Assembly: GCA_036345935.2 (NCBI GenBank)
Contig: JADWOT020000004.1
Location: 16,795,423 to 16,859,422 of the forward strand
Direction: 5' to 3'
Origin: Taenia hydatigena
Lineage: Eukaryota; Platyhelminthes; Cestoda; Cyclophyllidea; Taeniidae
Length of the DNA: 64,000 bases
Position 1 is the stretch's first letter; every line of letters begins with the position of its first letter. The notes under the pieces were generated by a model that was not told the origin of the DNA, ran no database searches, and worked only from the letters and a program-made list of their open reading frames with translations. Both the position numbers and the translations under genes were made by a program. Below are positions 12,120-26,000 of the stretch, one piece after another.

Positions 12120-15100
12120 AAAAAACTCCGAATGTTGTCAGGTCTCTGTTCAAAAGTACCGCTGACAACGTCAGGAAGCGAATCGGACTACAATTCTTCT
12201 TCTTCCTCCTCCTCCACATCATCCACCATCTCGCACCTCTCAGTTACAGATTCTGTGCCACTGGTGCTGCCACATCCCGCGAAACCGCCTCCACAAATCC
12301 ACCATGGTGGAAGTGAGAACTGGAGCCTGCTTACCCACCTACGGCGTCTCGTTTTGGGCTCGTCCACCTTTCAATTTCGACGCCTTCAAGACGCAGATGT
12401 AGAGGAGGACGCACACACTGTCGTGACGTACATATCGTTAGGCGCTTCCACACCGCTTCAGCAACGTCATGCTGACACCAATCCGATCAGTGGTAATGCG
12501 GATAGTAGTCAGGCTGTGCCACGACGTCAGAAGTCGTCGAAAAAACGACACGTCACCTGGAAAGATCTTAAAGCAGAAGCCTTGATCGAGAAGGTAGGCA
12601 ATGAACAAACGTCCACCCTATTGGCTGCCCAACTTTTTCTCGAATGGTGAATTTGTTTTCAAGACTAAGAATGAGTGGGGGACATTTATGAGCAGACAAA
12701 TTTCGGCAGTTAAGGAGGGGAAAATTGTGGCGTTCATTTCTTTTTCGGCATTTTATTTGGCTACATTAAAGAATCACGACATAGATAAATCGACATTACA
12801 GTCAGGAATGCGGTAGATCGTTAATAAATATAGAGAATATGTATTTTCTATCTGGTGGTAGGTTGCGTGCAGGTGGAATGCGAGTTTTTCTACCAGGTAG
12901 GCAATTATGTAGTGCTTCAAGACTTGGCTGAAATCGAAAGAAACTATGACATGCAGCATAGGCGTGGAGAAGATCTGGGTGGCCGCTGGCATGTTCCGGA
13001 GGCCATACCACCCGGTGAAGGTGCAATGGCAGAGCGCCTAAGTGGTTTCTATATCAAAGCTGAGAGCTAAACACGCAACTGACGTATTACACAGCCCTTC
13101 TTGCTCGTCTTGGTCAACGTCACACTTCGACCATCACAGCTTATTCGGTGCTGTAGGGAGAAGCTCCCACGAACAAATCGCGCCGGCGATTGAGTTCGCG
13201 TACAACCGTGACGTCACCAATCCCTTTTGGTAGTCTCAATGAGTCTGAAACTCCTTTAGATGGCTCACGGCTAGCGCCAAGAAACTGAGACAGTTGCTGA
13301 AGGTGGACGTTACTTTAAATCCTTTGTTAAGGGGTCTTGACAGATTTGCCTCTCCGCAGTCCACGCCTGTCTTCCATTGCATTAAAACTTAGCACTCAAT
13401 AGTGGAACTTGGGTTGGTTGTATCTCAAGATGGCGTCAAGCTCGGTTACTTCAACAACCTTATCACGTGAAAGTTGCAGTGGCATTCCCACCGATTTTAA
13501 GAGCAATAAAATAGTTTCCCTCCTTTCCTTTATTCCAAATCCCAACCAACATCAGGAGGTGTCCAACCGACACTCACTACACCTTCCGTCCCTGTCGGAG
13601 GTGAAAATGGAGGAGAATAAGGTCCGACGACGTCACAGCTATACGGGAGAAAGTGGGGAGGAGAATAAAGTTCCTTTTCCATCGCCGTTGGTAGCACCAC
13701 CGCCTCCGCCACCAAAGCCCCAGCCGCCAGGGTACAGCTACGGCGGTAACTTTGATGAGAGAAAGGCCCGCTACAAATTACAGTTACGCCACTTTAAGCG
13801 TCGACGTCGGTACAGTGATTGGTTCTTCACCCTCTACGAATTCGACAAACCCACAAATCCCGAGGTGAGTTTCACCTAGTTTCCTCCTTAGTTGGGCATT
13901 AACGCTACCTCTAGCGCAAAATGGGTTTGAAAGAGTCTTCAAGTCAGGAAGAGAGCAACGGATGACAACGAGGCACTTCTTTCGCTTACTTAATTGTCAT
14001 TTGTGAATGGCTTGCTGATGCTACGGATCTATCCACTCCAAACGATGCATTCCAAAGTAGTGACAACTATCTAACCAGCGTGAACGAAGTCTTAGCCTCA
14101 TGTCTCCCGATACGGAACTTACTTGCGAGAGAAATCGCCCCTTAGGATACCCTACCCCCAGTATTCTCTTGCTTATCCTCCTCAAAGGAATTGTTGCCTT
14201 ATCTTGGTCACATGGAAATTGGACGGTTTGGAATGTACACATGAGAGAGAGGAAAAGGGTGACCATTGACAAGATAGTAGAGCCAAAACTCTTCCTAAAA
14301 GTGGAATTTGTTGCATTGTCCCTTTGAAATAGAGTGTGGTAATGATTACTTCTACACTTACCTCGTACTCCATCCAAATCTGTTTCCATAAGTGATAACT
14401 GTCCTTTGAAAAGTAAATAAGTCAGAGGCCAAAATACGTCGTTATTATTCCTATAACAAATGGGGTAAACATTATGTAAGTACGAAATGGAAACACCTAC
14501 ACCGCTTCCAGAGTCCTTCCCAAAGTCGTAGTGGACCATAGTGGTATGGCCGAACAGATGCTCCCGGCGTACAGAACTGGAGAGAGGTCACTAGGATGGC
14601 CTGAAGGCTAAGCTTGCATCAGTTCGGTCTCCCACTGAGCATTGACCATTGTAAAAATTTGAGACGACGAAATTTGAGTAAGTCCGATCACTGCTAAAGG
14701 GAAATTCCGATGTAGATATTTTGTAGTGCATCTAATGATCCTTTATGGTTATAAAAATCCAACGGAAGTACTTGAGCATATGGCTTTCCAAGTTTATTAT
14801 CGACATGATTCGCTCATTGTTGTCTAGCGCCCTGAGCCTTTCCTGAGATGGTGGTGGTATTAGGACACATCGGTACAGAAGGAGGTTTGTTATTAGCTTA
14901 CGGAAGGGCGGAGAGGCAACATACACTTCCGGTTTGCCATTCCACTAAGGAGAAGAAAAGACTGGGGAGGTCAAATGGTCCGAGTAGTTAAATGGGTGAC
15001 TAAATAGATGAGAAGTAGCTGCAGTGTACCCTGACGTGGTTTCTAAAAATGCGTGTGGGTTGTTATTGTTTTCGTGTTTTAAAAATTTTTTTAGCCACTG

Positions 15101-18100
15101 ATTAATCACGATGCAGACGGATGTCAACATCGTACCCTGATTAACTCGATACCCTTTGGCACGACCAACCTATTCTTTGTATCTATCGCCTCGCTGACGT
15201 CAAAAAAATGCCGAAGGTTTTTCAGTACTAATGGGGCCATAGGTAAAAAGATCACGGATTTTATCCAAATGTTACTTATGCAACGCCCCCTCAGTGTTGG
15301 GCTTTCTGCGTCATAAGTCATCAGGCACAAAGTTGTGGGAGCTAGAAAGTTGCACAGAATGTTTCCAGATCAGGTAGATGAATTAATTCCACTAGGAAAC
15401 GGCGCTGGGTTGCAAGTTTACTCACTAAATGTTCCCTCTTGGTAGCTTTCCCATCGTAAAGGTCTGTTTATGTTGCAGGGAATATTACCATTCGTTTGCA
15501 TTTTATCTATCCCAATCAAATGGAACCTAATTTTAGCCCGGTAAAAACCTCTTATAAATGGCATATTTACTCAAATTAGCTAAATTAACCCCAAATTGCA
15601 TTTTGTTTAAGTCATTTAAGCCACAGTTTTGTAAATACACACGCTAATCGTGATTTGGAATTTGTTTAGTTAACCCAAAAAGCATCTTTCTGGCTCTGAG
15701 ACTGTGTCCCAATTTCGTTTACGTGATTGCGGTGATTCGGTGTCTGTGTTATCGGGCGCTGAACTACTTGGGACCTTCTGCCCACGGTTCCCTAACTTTG
15801 TCTATGGCTTCTCAAATCTTTTTGCAATGATAAAAGCATCCTCATGTACGGTTTTGGATGGTTTTTTTAAGACCACACATTCTGTTTTATTGCCCACTGT
15901 TGCCTATAATAAAGTTCTCAAGTTGTTTTAAAATGAACAAAAAATATATATTGTTTGCGATGGCATGAATTGCTTGTTCTCTTGACAGTACGATAGAAAA
16001 ACCACTTAGCATCCCGAGTCAGTCAGAAATCAAAAGTGCACGAGGTACTTTTGAAAGTATGTAAGAGGCGGGGAGCGACCTGATGGTTTTGAACCGCTGT
16101 ACCCCTGCAAGTGTAGAGACGTCAATTCAGCTTTTACCATCTCCCACTAACTGTTTTGTCAATCACGTTAAACACTACTGAAGGCCCTTCTCGATGCTTT
16201 CATCTCCGGTTATTTGAACCACTGGCAGTGTGTGAATCTTTATGATCATGAACTGCGGGTCTGCCTGAACCGCGGGGTGACTCACCGTCAGAACGTAATT
16301 GTTTGAACCGGCTCTGGGCAGTCCTCTCAACTGGCACCCAACAACTGTTACGGGAAGCTCTTGCAGCTTTGGAACCTACTTAAACTTGTTTTATGAGGCT
16401 TGCGTCGAGAGGTTAACAAACTCCTTTAGCCACCTGAAAGGCGTTCGCTCGCTAATATAATTTGCTTAATCTAAAGCCTGAAATGGATATAACTCGATGG
16501 ACTCAAAATACTGACACACCATGAAGTTATGCCAAAAATTAATGACGTTGGCTTCTCTATTTTTGTTTTAGGAGTCCCCAGCATTGGACAGCCATCTCTT
16601 CGAGACCATACTGTCTCGTCTTCATGGCATCTACGCTCTATCACTAAACAGTGTATTTGATCCCAACAGCAATCAGAAACCCGCCCGCCTCTGCTTCGAA
16701 CGCCTTCCCGAACTCCCCACTGCCAGACGTCACCAACAGCGTCAACACCGACGACGACGATGTAACAGTCGCTTTGTGGACAACTCCTCCTCCAGTTGCG
16801 TCTCCTGCATATCCTTCAGCATGTTCGACAGCACCTCGCCGCACAATCCAGGCCAGCTTTTCTGCCCCGAGCGCGATGTAGGCTGTAGTGGACCGGGGCG
16901 CTCCTTCTACTGCCACGGGTGTGGACGCAATATGACGGGCGGTTCTAGTCTCGTTAGTGTGGCGGGAAGTGCGGAATCGAGTCAACGACCCGAGGTTTGC
17001 TACTCCATGACTCGGTCTGTCGAGTTCTATCGGTTCACGAAAACCATCCAATGGCAAAATCCCAATCACAAGTGCGTTTTGGATTCCAGAATTCAATGCA
17101 ATTTGCTTATGGTATTAGCCTCATTTCAGAATATCAGCTTGAACTCAGCGTTAAGGTCAGGGGGAGGTTTGCCCCACGCAAAGGGAAGGCGGAAACAAAA
17201 TCTTTCATCATGCCACTTGAAAACCAAAGATCTTAGTGAATAACTTTGGATCAGCAAGGATTAGATTTTACAAGCTTTCGGCCTAATAACCGAACTTCAA
17301 CTAAGCTCATTCATAGGGGCTCTTGACCCTAAAAAGTGCATTTTCTTTGCAAAAGCCAGTCACAAATCATTTAAACGTGTGCAATCAAGTCAGTTTGATT
17401 TGTTTATCCTTTCCTAATTCCATTTTTAAGGCAACAAAAACCTCTTTGACTTAAAAGGCACGTCTTTCATGAATTATGGTACTACTCTACTGTGAGAAGT
17501 GACCAGGCATTTTTCACTCTTTGTATGAACACCTAATTGTAACAAAGGTTAGCTCTTTTAGTGTCTTTGTAGTTATGCAAGAAATGCGTCTTTTAATGTT
17601 TCATCTGGCCACCTATGAAGCTCCTTTTTTATCTCTCAGCACCGTTATTGCTATACTAAAATGCTGTGGGGTAGAGGAGCTGCAGATCTACTAGCGAGAC
17701 TTGGAACACCTCCTCCAGTGTGTACTCTAGCGATATTTTATGCCTCATGCATCGTTGTTATACTTGGAGGTTGATTTTGTGCTGTTTAACACTGCCTCTT
17801 GTACTTGTGTCAGGGTGGTACAGAACATTCAACAATCCTTCTCATATTAGGCCAAATGGCGACTTTTCTTTCAAAAATGATGGGGTGATGGGCAGGTGAA
17901 CGTAAAGTGCTTGCGATGTGAAGTTTTATCCTAATTAGATAAGTTCTGTCTCAAATATCTAGCCAGTTGTTCTTGGGCCAAACCATACTACTTTGAAATA
18001 TTAAGTAGCATTTGATCAAACTGATGAAGTAGATCTGCTTACTTACCTTGTAGCCAACTGTCAGAATGCAGACGTCGTCACCGCGCTTCACCCAGTCAGC

Positions 18101-18301
18101 ATCATTCAACACCTCAGTCAACGCGAGAGCGGGTGTGTCGAGCGCCCAAACGCTCCCGTCGTCGTTCCACTGCTCATCGACGCCCTCGGGAGGCCGTCTC
18201 GGTGCCGCCAACACAGTCCACAGCACGGTCAACGCAGGTGCAATCACAGCAGCCGCGGTGGATCTCGGCGCAGGAGAGACGTAAGAAGGTACGGCGAGTA
18301 A
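12120..18301 (+). CDS. Ser/Pro-rich protein with PP1-docking motif, four exons
   Basis: Family not recognised. Exon 1 (12120-12593) follows a TTTGCAG acceptor; the first ATG is at 12132. It encodes 154 residues with a poly-Ser run near residue 20 and KKRHVTW at about 137-143, a good RVxF-type docking motif for protein phosphatase 1. Its end is AAG|GTAGGC. Exon 2 (about 13403-13864) holds a run of eight prolines within a Pro-rich stretch, then a basic segment ending in RRRRYSDWFFTLYEF, and has a strong GAG|GTGAGT donor. Exon 3 starts at 16572 after TTTTGTTTTAG, in matching phase 0, with pyrimidine-rich third positions; its end is unclear (perhaps 16994; the frame stays open to 17243). Exon 4 (18065-18301) is a C-terminal Arg-rich tail in phase 0, followed by AATAAA at 18476. 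A PP1 regulatory or targeting role is inference from the motif. No CBM21 domain was found. Exon 4 and the end of exon 3 are the least certain parts. Confidence 0.5.
12800..13030 (-). mobile_element. Possible decayed non-LTR reverse transcriptase fragment
   Basis: Antisense inside intron 1 of the PP1-docking gene. The minus strand reads IFSIFINDLP near 12811-12845, close to the (L)LF.IFINDLP segment typical of LINE reverse transcriptases, and then stops. Upstream in the same frame (toward 13020) a WPPEHAS segment matches the core of dispersed repeat family A. Only short patches are recognisable, so the call is weak. Confidence 0.3.
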
Positions 18302-18475
18302 TGCACAAAAGGATGAGTCAGCAGCGTGTGGCTGATTGGCTGGTTGCTACGCATGGAGGTCACGATGGTGGCTGCAACGCTCCGCTCATTGTCTTCTAAC
18401 CCTAACCCCTTTCTCTCTCTCGTCATCTAACCTGAAAGTGCATCAGGAAGTCAGATTGTTTTGCCTTTGTTTGCG

Positions 18476-18485
18476 AATAAATAAA
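18476..18485 (+). terminator. Polyadenylation signal
   Basis: Two overlapping AATAAA hexamers at 18476 and 18480, about 175 bases after the stop at 18301 of the PP1-docking gene. Spacing and orientation fit its 3' end. Confidence 0.5.
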
Positions 18486-21400
18486 GATGTTTTAGTCTTT
18501 TACATTGTCCGCCGGAAAGGTGTAAACGAATTGCATTGGGATTTCTTCACCTGCGTGTTGGTGCTATCAGTGATAATCACTTTGCCGGCCAAATTCAATC
18601 GCTGTAAAATAGTTAACTGACCCTCACTAAAATTAGCTGAGTGAGTATGAAGTGATTTTTTACCTATTTTACCCACAAAAATGCAATAATCGGATTTGAT
18701 AGATGGAATCGGACGATAGCGACGCTTTTTAAATTTTTTTTGCAATAAGCGGTGGCGTCGCTTCACTTTGCTTTGCTTACGTCCCCAGTGTTAATTACTG
18801 CTTCACAATTGCGACTTTACCCATCCCGACCGAGGCAACTTGAAAGTGTTTGCGAGGCCTCGTGAATGCCTCTGTTTAAGTAATTAAAATGATGAGGAAG
18901 TAGATTTTGCCAACCTATGCGACATGCGGCAGCCAAACAAATTTGCAGCCTCTTATCATAATCACAGAAGATTTTAATAAACTACTTTACATGTTCAAGT
19001 ATCCACCAGAACTTGAAGCAGCCGATTTCTAAGAAGAGATTGGTCGGAACTTCCACGCGGCATAAGCGTCTTTTTACTAGGTGACGGGGAAAAGACTGGG
19101 CTCTTGCCTCTTACGTTTTTGCTGGCTTGCTCTTACTTCCAAACTGGCTATCTCGACACCTATTTTTATATTAATGCCAAGAAGAGGTAATTGTCATCCT
19201 TGAAGGACCGAGAACCTATCATCAGGGAGATTACGGAGGATTCCGAGTGACTTTTTCCAACTCGAAAGCGTAAAGTGTGGAGGTACCGAGTATTGCGTTG
19301 TTATTCGCGAATGGGTCTCACCACGCACCACTACTACTCCCGGATGCTTACGATGAAGCTGCAACGAGGAGACAGGTCTTTAATGCACCTAGTTTTATTA
19401 TTGTATGAGTGCAAAATGTTATTGGCACCCATCAATGAATAAATACGATGCCAAACAAAGCGAAATAAAAGCCTTTAATTGTTCTAGGTTTATGTAGGGA
19501 TGAAGAGAATTGCTACTTAAATAAATTAAGTAAAGCCTCAGATATGTCTGCTTTGAAGACCAGGGCATTCTCTCCAGTCATCAAAATCCCTAGATTTACC
19601 AAAAATGCCATTTCCTTGTCAAAAAGTGAACTTACGATGTCATCTAGAGCATTTTGCTGTCACTTCAAAGTTATTTTGAAGGTCTTCTTTTGGCCTGTGG
19701 AGTTGAATGAAATAACCGACGAGGATACAAGGATAAGTACCAATTAGAGCCAGTTGCCCTAACGATCCTCCTTATCACCTTCTTGGCATAAATGATGAGA
19801 AAATGTATTTATTCTTTACATCTTCCCTTCATAGACCGTAAGATTTGATTTTAATGCCTTAAATTTTATGCAGCATCACGGCGGAGTCTAAGTTATTATT
19901 GCCAACTTTTAAAGGATAGCATTTATTAAAATTGGCTTATTTTACGATGCAGAAATAAGAGATTCGCGATAATTTCTTTATTCTCTAACTGCTAGCAGGG
20001 GTGAGAGGAGAAAAAGGGGCAGTGAGAGGCAGCTTTTAGCTTAGTTCCCTCTAAAAACAGCCCTTTGCTTTTAACACTTATTAAGAAATTGGCTGGATGG
20101 AATTGTGGAGAATCCCTCAATCCATAACTCCTCCTGTCCCGGAAAGCGGAGAGGTGCACTTTTCCAGCTAAAATTTCCCTGTCCATGATACTGCCCAATT
20201 GGTAGCTTGTGGAAAATTCGTAGAGCTTATTCCTGCATTAATCGTGAACTGACCAATAGTTCCATATATTTCAGGTAGCTTACATTTCTGTGATGGAGTA
20301 TCGACCAATTTTTACACCTCTAAAATTACAGTAATTAAGTTCAAATACTAAGAGTCTTCAGTCTCCCAATTTCGGTCGCCGCAGACCCGCACTACCCAGT
20401 CATGGCTACCGCTCCTCAACCCTAATTCAGGAGTGCAGTCCTCTGGTGATGCTTTCTTTGACCGAACCTTGAATCCGATTGTGGGCTCTCCATGCTTCCT
20501 TGAGTGAGAAAAAAGATATGGCCGACCTACAGAGGAGGAGAGACTTTGGTGCTACCGGCAGGGTCTGGAGATCTGACTGTCGGGCGGAAGTACCATGGCT
20601 TAGGCCCTATTGGTTCGTCACCGAAAACGGTAGTTGAAAAAAAACAATAAAGTGTTGAATTAATGTTAGGTTTAATTGCTTGTTTTCGTTCATGCATGTT
20701 GACAAGGTAAAAGTTATTTGTAAAGTACCTTTAGTAGTCCTTGTAAAGTACAGGAATCCACCGTAGGTTCAAGATTCTGGCGATGTAAATTAACCTACCA
20801 CCTTAATTAAACAAGTTATGGAAATAAATTCCTCATATTTTTTTCATCTGCAGTGGGACTAACATCAAAATAAGCAGACAATAAATTGTAGACGAAGTCT
20901 ATGGGCTTAAAACCTGCGGGATGACCCAATTTAGTACTTTATTCGGAGTCAGTACTCCAAAATACAAACTCACTTCGTCTAGGTCGACGTTGTGGGGCAG
21001 AAATGGCTTTCTGAGGTAGTTCGAGATCGCTGAAGCTTGCCAGCACTAAAATACTCAGACCGCTTCATGTGCTGTGGAAAAAAATGGATTTCCGGCTCCT
21101 CAACCCCGTAGAAGGTCACTCGTGGGCAAGTTGACACTCAGGTGACACTACGATCTGTACTTAAGGGTAGAATTCAAGCTGAGTTTACTAACTTACTGCG
21201 CACAAAAGTGAACCTTGATTGACGCAATACTAAGAACACGTCGGGATCACTTTACCGGATCACGTTACTCACATTCGTATTTAGAGATGCAGTCTTGCGG
21301 ATCAATGGATAGAGGTGTTTGGTTTTTGCACAGTCTAAATTGGGTAAAAGAAGGAAACGTAGTGTCAAGTCAAAGGATGAACGTACTTTAAAAGGTCATT

Positions 21401-22129
21401 TTTAGCCTCTTACTTGCATTTTAGGGTTTGAGGGTGTTTTGGTTGATTGGTCGGAATGTCCGCTACCACAGATTGGGTCTTTGCTGCCTTCCTTTTTGTA
21501 CCCACTCCCAAAACCGCCTTGTTATATGGACAAGATTTAGGGTATAAATATAGGACTGCTATTGTTTTCTCATGGCAATAATGTAGACCTATCCAGGAGA
21601 TAAATTAACCCCAATTCCCATGGTGTTAATCCGCACCAACATCCGTCCTATGCTAGCGCTTGGATGAGGTTTTACAAGGAATGTCCTCCCACTATTTATG
21701 TATGTCTACTTTTGAGTGACAAAATAAGGACTTATTTTTAATAAAGGCAACTATTTTTATGGAACAAATACAAATATAGAAAGCTTACTTGCAGATTTGG
21801 AAAGAGGGACACACGTTAACTTGGAGCAGGTTGAAGTACAGCCGACGAATCGAAGGGCCGAAGGGCTGGGACCATCAACAGGAGGCCACGCCGCTCGAAT
21901 GAGGCCTTAGTAACCCTATAATAAAAACGAATGGTCAAACAAACAATCTAATTAATGCATTGCCCTCCTCGCCTGTTTTGAACGTCGTCATCCTCCCATC
22001 AAAACATATTCAGTGATGTAAGAAAACACACGTACGAATTTGCTTATGATGAAGTTTCGGCCTGTTTGGGAACTGTACTGAAGGCTAGGGGAATGTGCTG
22101 GATGTCCCCTGTGTCTATCACTGACTGTA

Positions 22130-22300
22130 AGGGCCAGCTAGTAGAGAAGTGGAGGAGGTGTTGCGTGTTAGCCTCATTGCCGTCTTCATACAGGAACCGT
22201 ACAGAACTCCGTGGCGAGCTTTCCAGGTGGTACATGACTAGCGTCGCTTCTGTTGTTAGTAATAATCCTGCAGAAAGCTGGATTGAGATAGCTGTTGAAG
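22130..22300 (+). repeat. Dispersed repeat family B, copy
   Basis: The block GACTAGCGTCGCTTCTGTTG at about 22236-22255 and the sequence after it match 35451-35500 and, more loosely, 62151-62200. An upstream block near 22137-22160 matches 35387-35412, and CTCCGTGGCGAGCTTT (22208) matches CTCCGTGACCAGCTTT near 62127. Order and orientation are conserved, so these are copies of one interspersed element. No coding capacity is seen. Confidence 0.6.
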
Positions 22301-23031
22301 GTAGGCGTCATACTCAATCCTTTTACTCTTTATTCCGTCAAGGTGGAGCAGTCAGAAAGTAGGAATCAGGGTAGCAGCCTTCGAGGATTGCATCCACTTT
22401 CTGTTGTCATTATGGTGGCACCTAGAGGTGCCCAAGAGGGGCTGGAGGTATCTGGAATCATTTAGAGGCTATTGCCATCGAGTGAAAGCATAAAGGTGGA
22501 GCCTTAGAGTACCCTCGAAGCTAGAATCTAAATGTTAAGCAAACAACCAAAGTATTGCAGTCTTCTTTTTTCTTGTATCCCAAAAGTCATGCCCTCTTAC
22601 CTAGGCTTTATGACGCCTTCCTTCTCATGAATACCCTTAAGATGCACCCATAAATTCGGTTGTTAATGAGATATACCTTAGTATGACTAGCTTACTTAAG
22701 CCCCTGACATCTTGTCTTACCTCCTACCGTCTTAAAAAGGTGCCTAGTATGGTGCCAAAAATAGTCGGGGTCGTTAATACCCCCCGAAGGCCACCTCAGT
22801 GGTGATTTTGGAGAGCGAGATTTGAGATTCGACTAAAATTAGGCTTGAATGCATAAACGTGTTAAAGTGGGAACAATAAAAATCACTCTAGGCTTTTTTT
22901 AGCGACCTACAACAACTCATCGGTCAGTTGTTACAATTTTAATCACCTTCTTTGTCGTGCAAAAAGGCATAATAATTGTGCAGAGGACAGCAAAGAAGAC
23001 TTGTGAAGTGAGTGGTGAAGACGGCGACGTT

Positions 23032-23053
23032 GGTGTGTGTGTGTGTGTGTGTG
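23032..23053. repeat. GT dinucleotide repeat
   Basis: About eleven GT units. No associated gene. Confidence 0.9.
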
Positions 23054-26000
23054 CGTCGTGCCCACCTTCGATGATGTGGCACTGTGCTCCGCAAGCGCGA
23101 ACACGAGTTCAAACACAAAAGGTGAAGAAGACGCTGCTTGTACTTTTGTTACATCCGAGATATAAATAGACATTGTTGTGATTCAAAACTGCCGTTTTTA
23201 ACGCCCGATATCATCAAGCGTCTTCTCTTTCTGTGGACTGGAGGCAAATTGAAGTCGCGGGGGTGGATAGGCGGAAGCGGAGGCGGAGGAGTCGGAGGAT
23301 GAGGAGTAGCAGCAGAAGCAGGGGAGAGCGGCATCGGCAAGTGAAATGTTGCGAACAAAAGTGCAGAGATAATTTAATCAGACAATAGGGCCCGAATATG
23401 ACTGTTAAGATGCTCCATATGGAGATAATTCTCACCCAAACAACTCCAACTTTGATACACGCATGTTCACACACACACGTAAATATATCTACCTATTTAT
23501 GTTGAAGTGTCATCGCGATTTTACGACTTGCAGGATGCAAATTAATGCTCACTTCATTCTAAAAATCTTCAATTATTTGCTTGATTAGCTTTAAGATCAC
23601 GCATGAAAGCGGATTAGGCTAGGAAACAAACTATTTAGCAGGTTGAAGCTAAATTCTGATCATGTGAAAATGCCATCTATGCATTCTATCGACTGATGTT
23701 AAAGAATGAGATGAAATTTGACTACTCATTTTGCTTATTTTTTTCAAATTTCCTTAAATCGCTCAGTCTCAAAGTCTACTGATTACTATGTAAGTAGCAT
23801 TCCTCCAATCACTCACTAATAGCGATGGTTAATAGTAGAAAATGTCTTTCGGGTGTGTTTAAACTGTCAAAATTAGCTCGTTAAAAACATATTTAAAAGT
23901 GCCATTTAATGCATGTCGATATAGCCTAACTTAAGGTTGAAAACACTCTCTTTACCCAGGTATGAACCGGAGGTTGGCCAAAGTGGTGCAAACTAATGAA
24001 CGGCAAATTAATTCCAGATAATTTTTGCCCAGGAGAGAATGTTAGGAAAGGTGCCAATGTTAAGGGGTAGAAAAAAACAAAATTCACGCATCCACGACCG
24101 ACACTTGAGAAAGCGAAGTTGTCTGTCGAGACAAAAAAAACAACGTATTAGGGCGGCTGGCAACAGCTCCGGTTAGAATGCTCTTTCTAGGTGGAGAAAG
24201 TACACGACCCTGATGTGTGTAGGTGTAAGCAGTTGACCAGAGAAGCGATGCAGTTTTGACACAGAACCAAGCCTAATGTAATTTTAAATAATATTTGCGC
24301 CTTGGTGTGCTTGAGAGCTTAAAGAATCTACCATTGCTGGTCAAAAGTTGGATTGCCTTTGTTGAATCCCCAAACGCTGGCCTACCTCAACGTTTTACCT
24401 CCATCTTCAACAATCATTTAGTAGCGATTGAGCAGCAGGGGTAGAATTTCTAATATATCACGTTATCGGAAGTGGGAAGTTGAGAAATTCGCGAACGATT
24501 GTTTGCATTCCTACTTTTTCCATTCCTTAATCAAAGTTCGATCTATTTCCGGCAGGATTTTTGGTCTGATAACCTCCAACTTGTCAAATGTTTTGCCAGA
24601 AGTTATTCCATTACCATGCAGTTTAGCATTTAATCCAAGAGTGTTGGTAATTGGTTGTAAATGAAACGAGCCTATTGAATGGCACATTTCAGGTACTGAT
24701 TTCAGCAATAAGTAGTATGTGACTTCAGCTGGCAAAATATCTTAATTTCAGACATTTTAAAATCCTCGTATTTCTTCTACTTCATCTCTTCTTTCACACG
24801 CCAGGGTAAATCAACATCTGCCGAGTAGCGGATTCGTAGGCGAGATTCCTAACTCCAGAAGTCCTTCCAGCATAAATGAGGTGTGATGCAAAGACCAGCA
24901 TAGCATTTGTCTAGTGCAATAAAAGTTGAGTCTGCGGGCTTTGAAGACAAGTTTTATTCTTTTCAAGAAAAGTTGGACTCCTGAATCTACCGCTTTACTA
25001 CTGTAACGCGTCACTTAATCCACGCTGCTGAAATCGCTGAATAAGTGGACCCCAGTGGAAATTAGTTAATCGCCCCTGTAAGTGCCAATAAATTTACTTA
25101 ATCTCCAACCGAACGCTCTGTCACAACTATACTTACCAATAGGAAAGCTTCATCTTTAATAATTGTCTGTCCACCGTGCCAAGGAAGACCTCAGTTCTTC
25201 GAAGCTTAAAGTGTTATCAGAAATCGTCATGGAATATATGAAAGCACGACGGGTTGGTAGGAGTTTCACACCATACAAATTACCTACTCGCTCTCTGTGT
25301 AAACAAAGATCGGCGCAGAGGTTTTATTTGTACCCCTTAGTATTAATCAACCCATTCGGTGGAGAATGCCGATTCCACAGCTGTGTCCGGCCTCCCACGA
25401 GTCAGTCATCGTGTCCAAAAAGGCAACTTCCTGTTCAAAAACGAAGACATCGAATGTCACGAGAAAAAAAGGCGAAAGAAAGGGGGCAACAGACAGAGGC
25501 TCCAGCCTGTCGATTTCCACTTAAAAACCGTTTTCTCATCACCTCGACGTTGGCGTTGTCCAGTGTAGTGACCTTTTGGGTGAATGCGAAAAATGCATTT
25601 CCTTAAAGTACTTCACACAATCACACACATCTACAAACACGACGTGAGTATGTTTGTTTTCTGGCGAAGCCATAAATCACCCATCGCGGATCTGCCGCCC
25701 TGCCTGCGTACTTTAGCGGTGAGTCACTGCGCTCCGACCGCTCCGTAGAGGGTTGTCTTGACTGCTACCATCTTCCATGCAGGCAAACGCAATTGTCTTC
25801 CTCTTCCGATCTGTTTCACTAGGCTTGACAGGTTTTCTCCATTTGGGGCTTGGGATAAGAGATGCCTAGCCAATGTGAGGGCCGAAGTATTTGGTCCAGT
25901 CGTATTCTTGGTCCAGTTCAATTTTAGGAAAGTCGAGGGAGGACACCTCCGCGTTCCGCGGTAGGTCGCTGGTGGAGGGGTTCAGTAGATAAGTTCCATT

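Noticed and set aside
13100..13235. EFAYNRDVTNPFW, resembling the EFA...YWD end of a CBM21 glycogen-targeting domain
   Set aside because: A stop follows the Trp directly, the remaining CBM21 blocks are absent, and a repeat fragment begins just after it.
14021..14539. 172-codon minus-strand frame
   Set aside because: It lies inside an intron of the PP1-docking gene, has no codon bias, motif or splice context, and one frame of this length is expected by chance in 64 kb.
16644..17096. 150-codon minus-strand frame, Ala/Gly/Val-rich
   Set aside because: Antisense of exon 3 of the PP1-docking gene. The + frame has pyrimidine-biased third positions and a phase-matched acceptor; the minus composition is what a shadow of such a frame gives.
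17951..18247. Minus-strand exon ending in AAG|GTAAGT
   Set aside because: The donor is perfect, but no partner exon or clear acceptor was found and the + strand frame has better third-position bias. Kept as a finding rather than annotated.
25163..25606. 147-codon + strand frame with basic residues
   Set aside because: A different frame in the same stretch has better third-position bias, and neither has convincing splice sites or homology.
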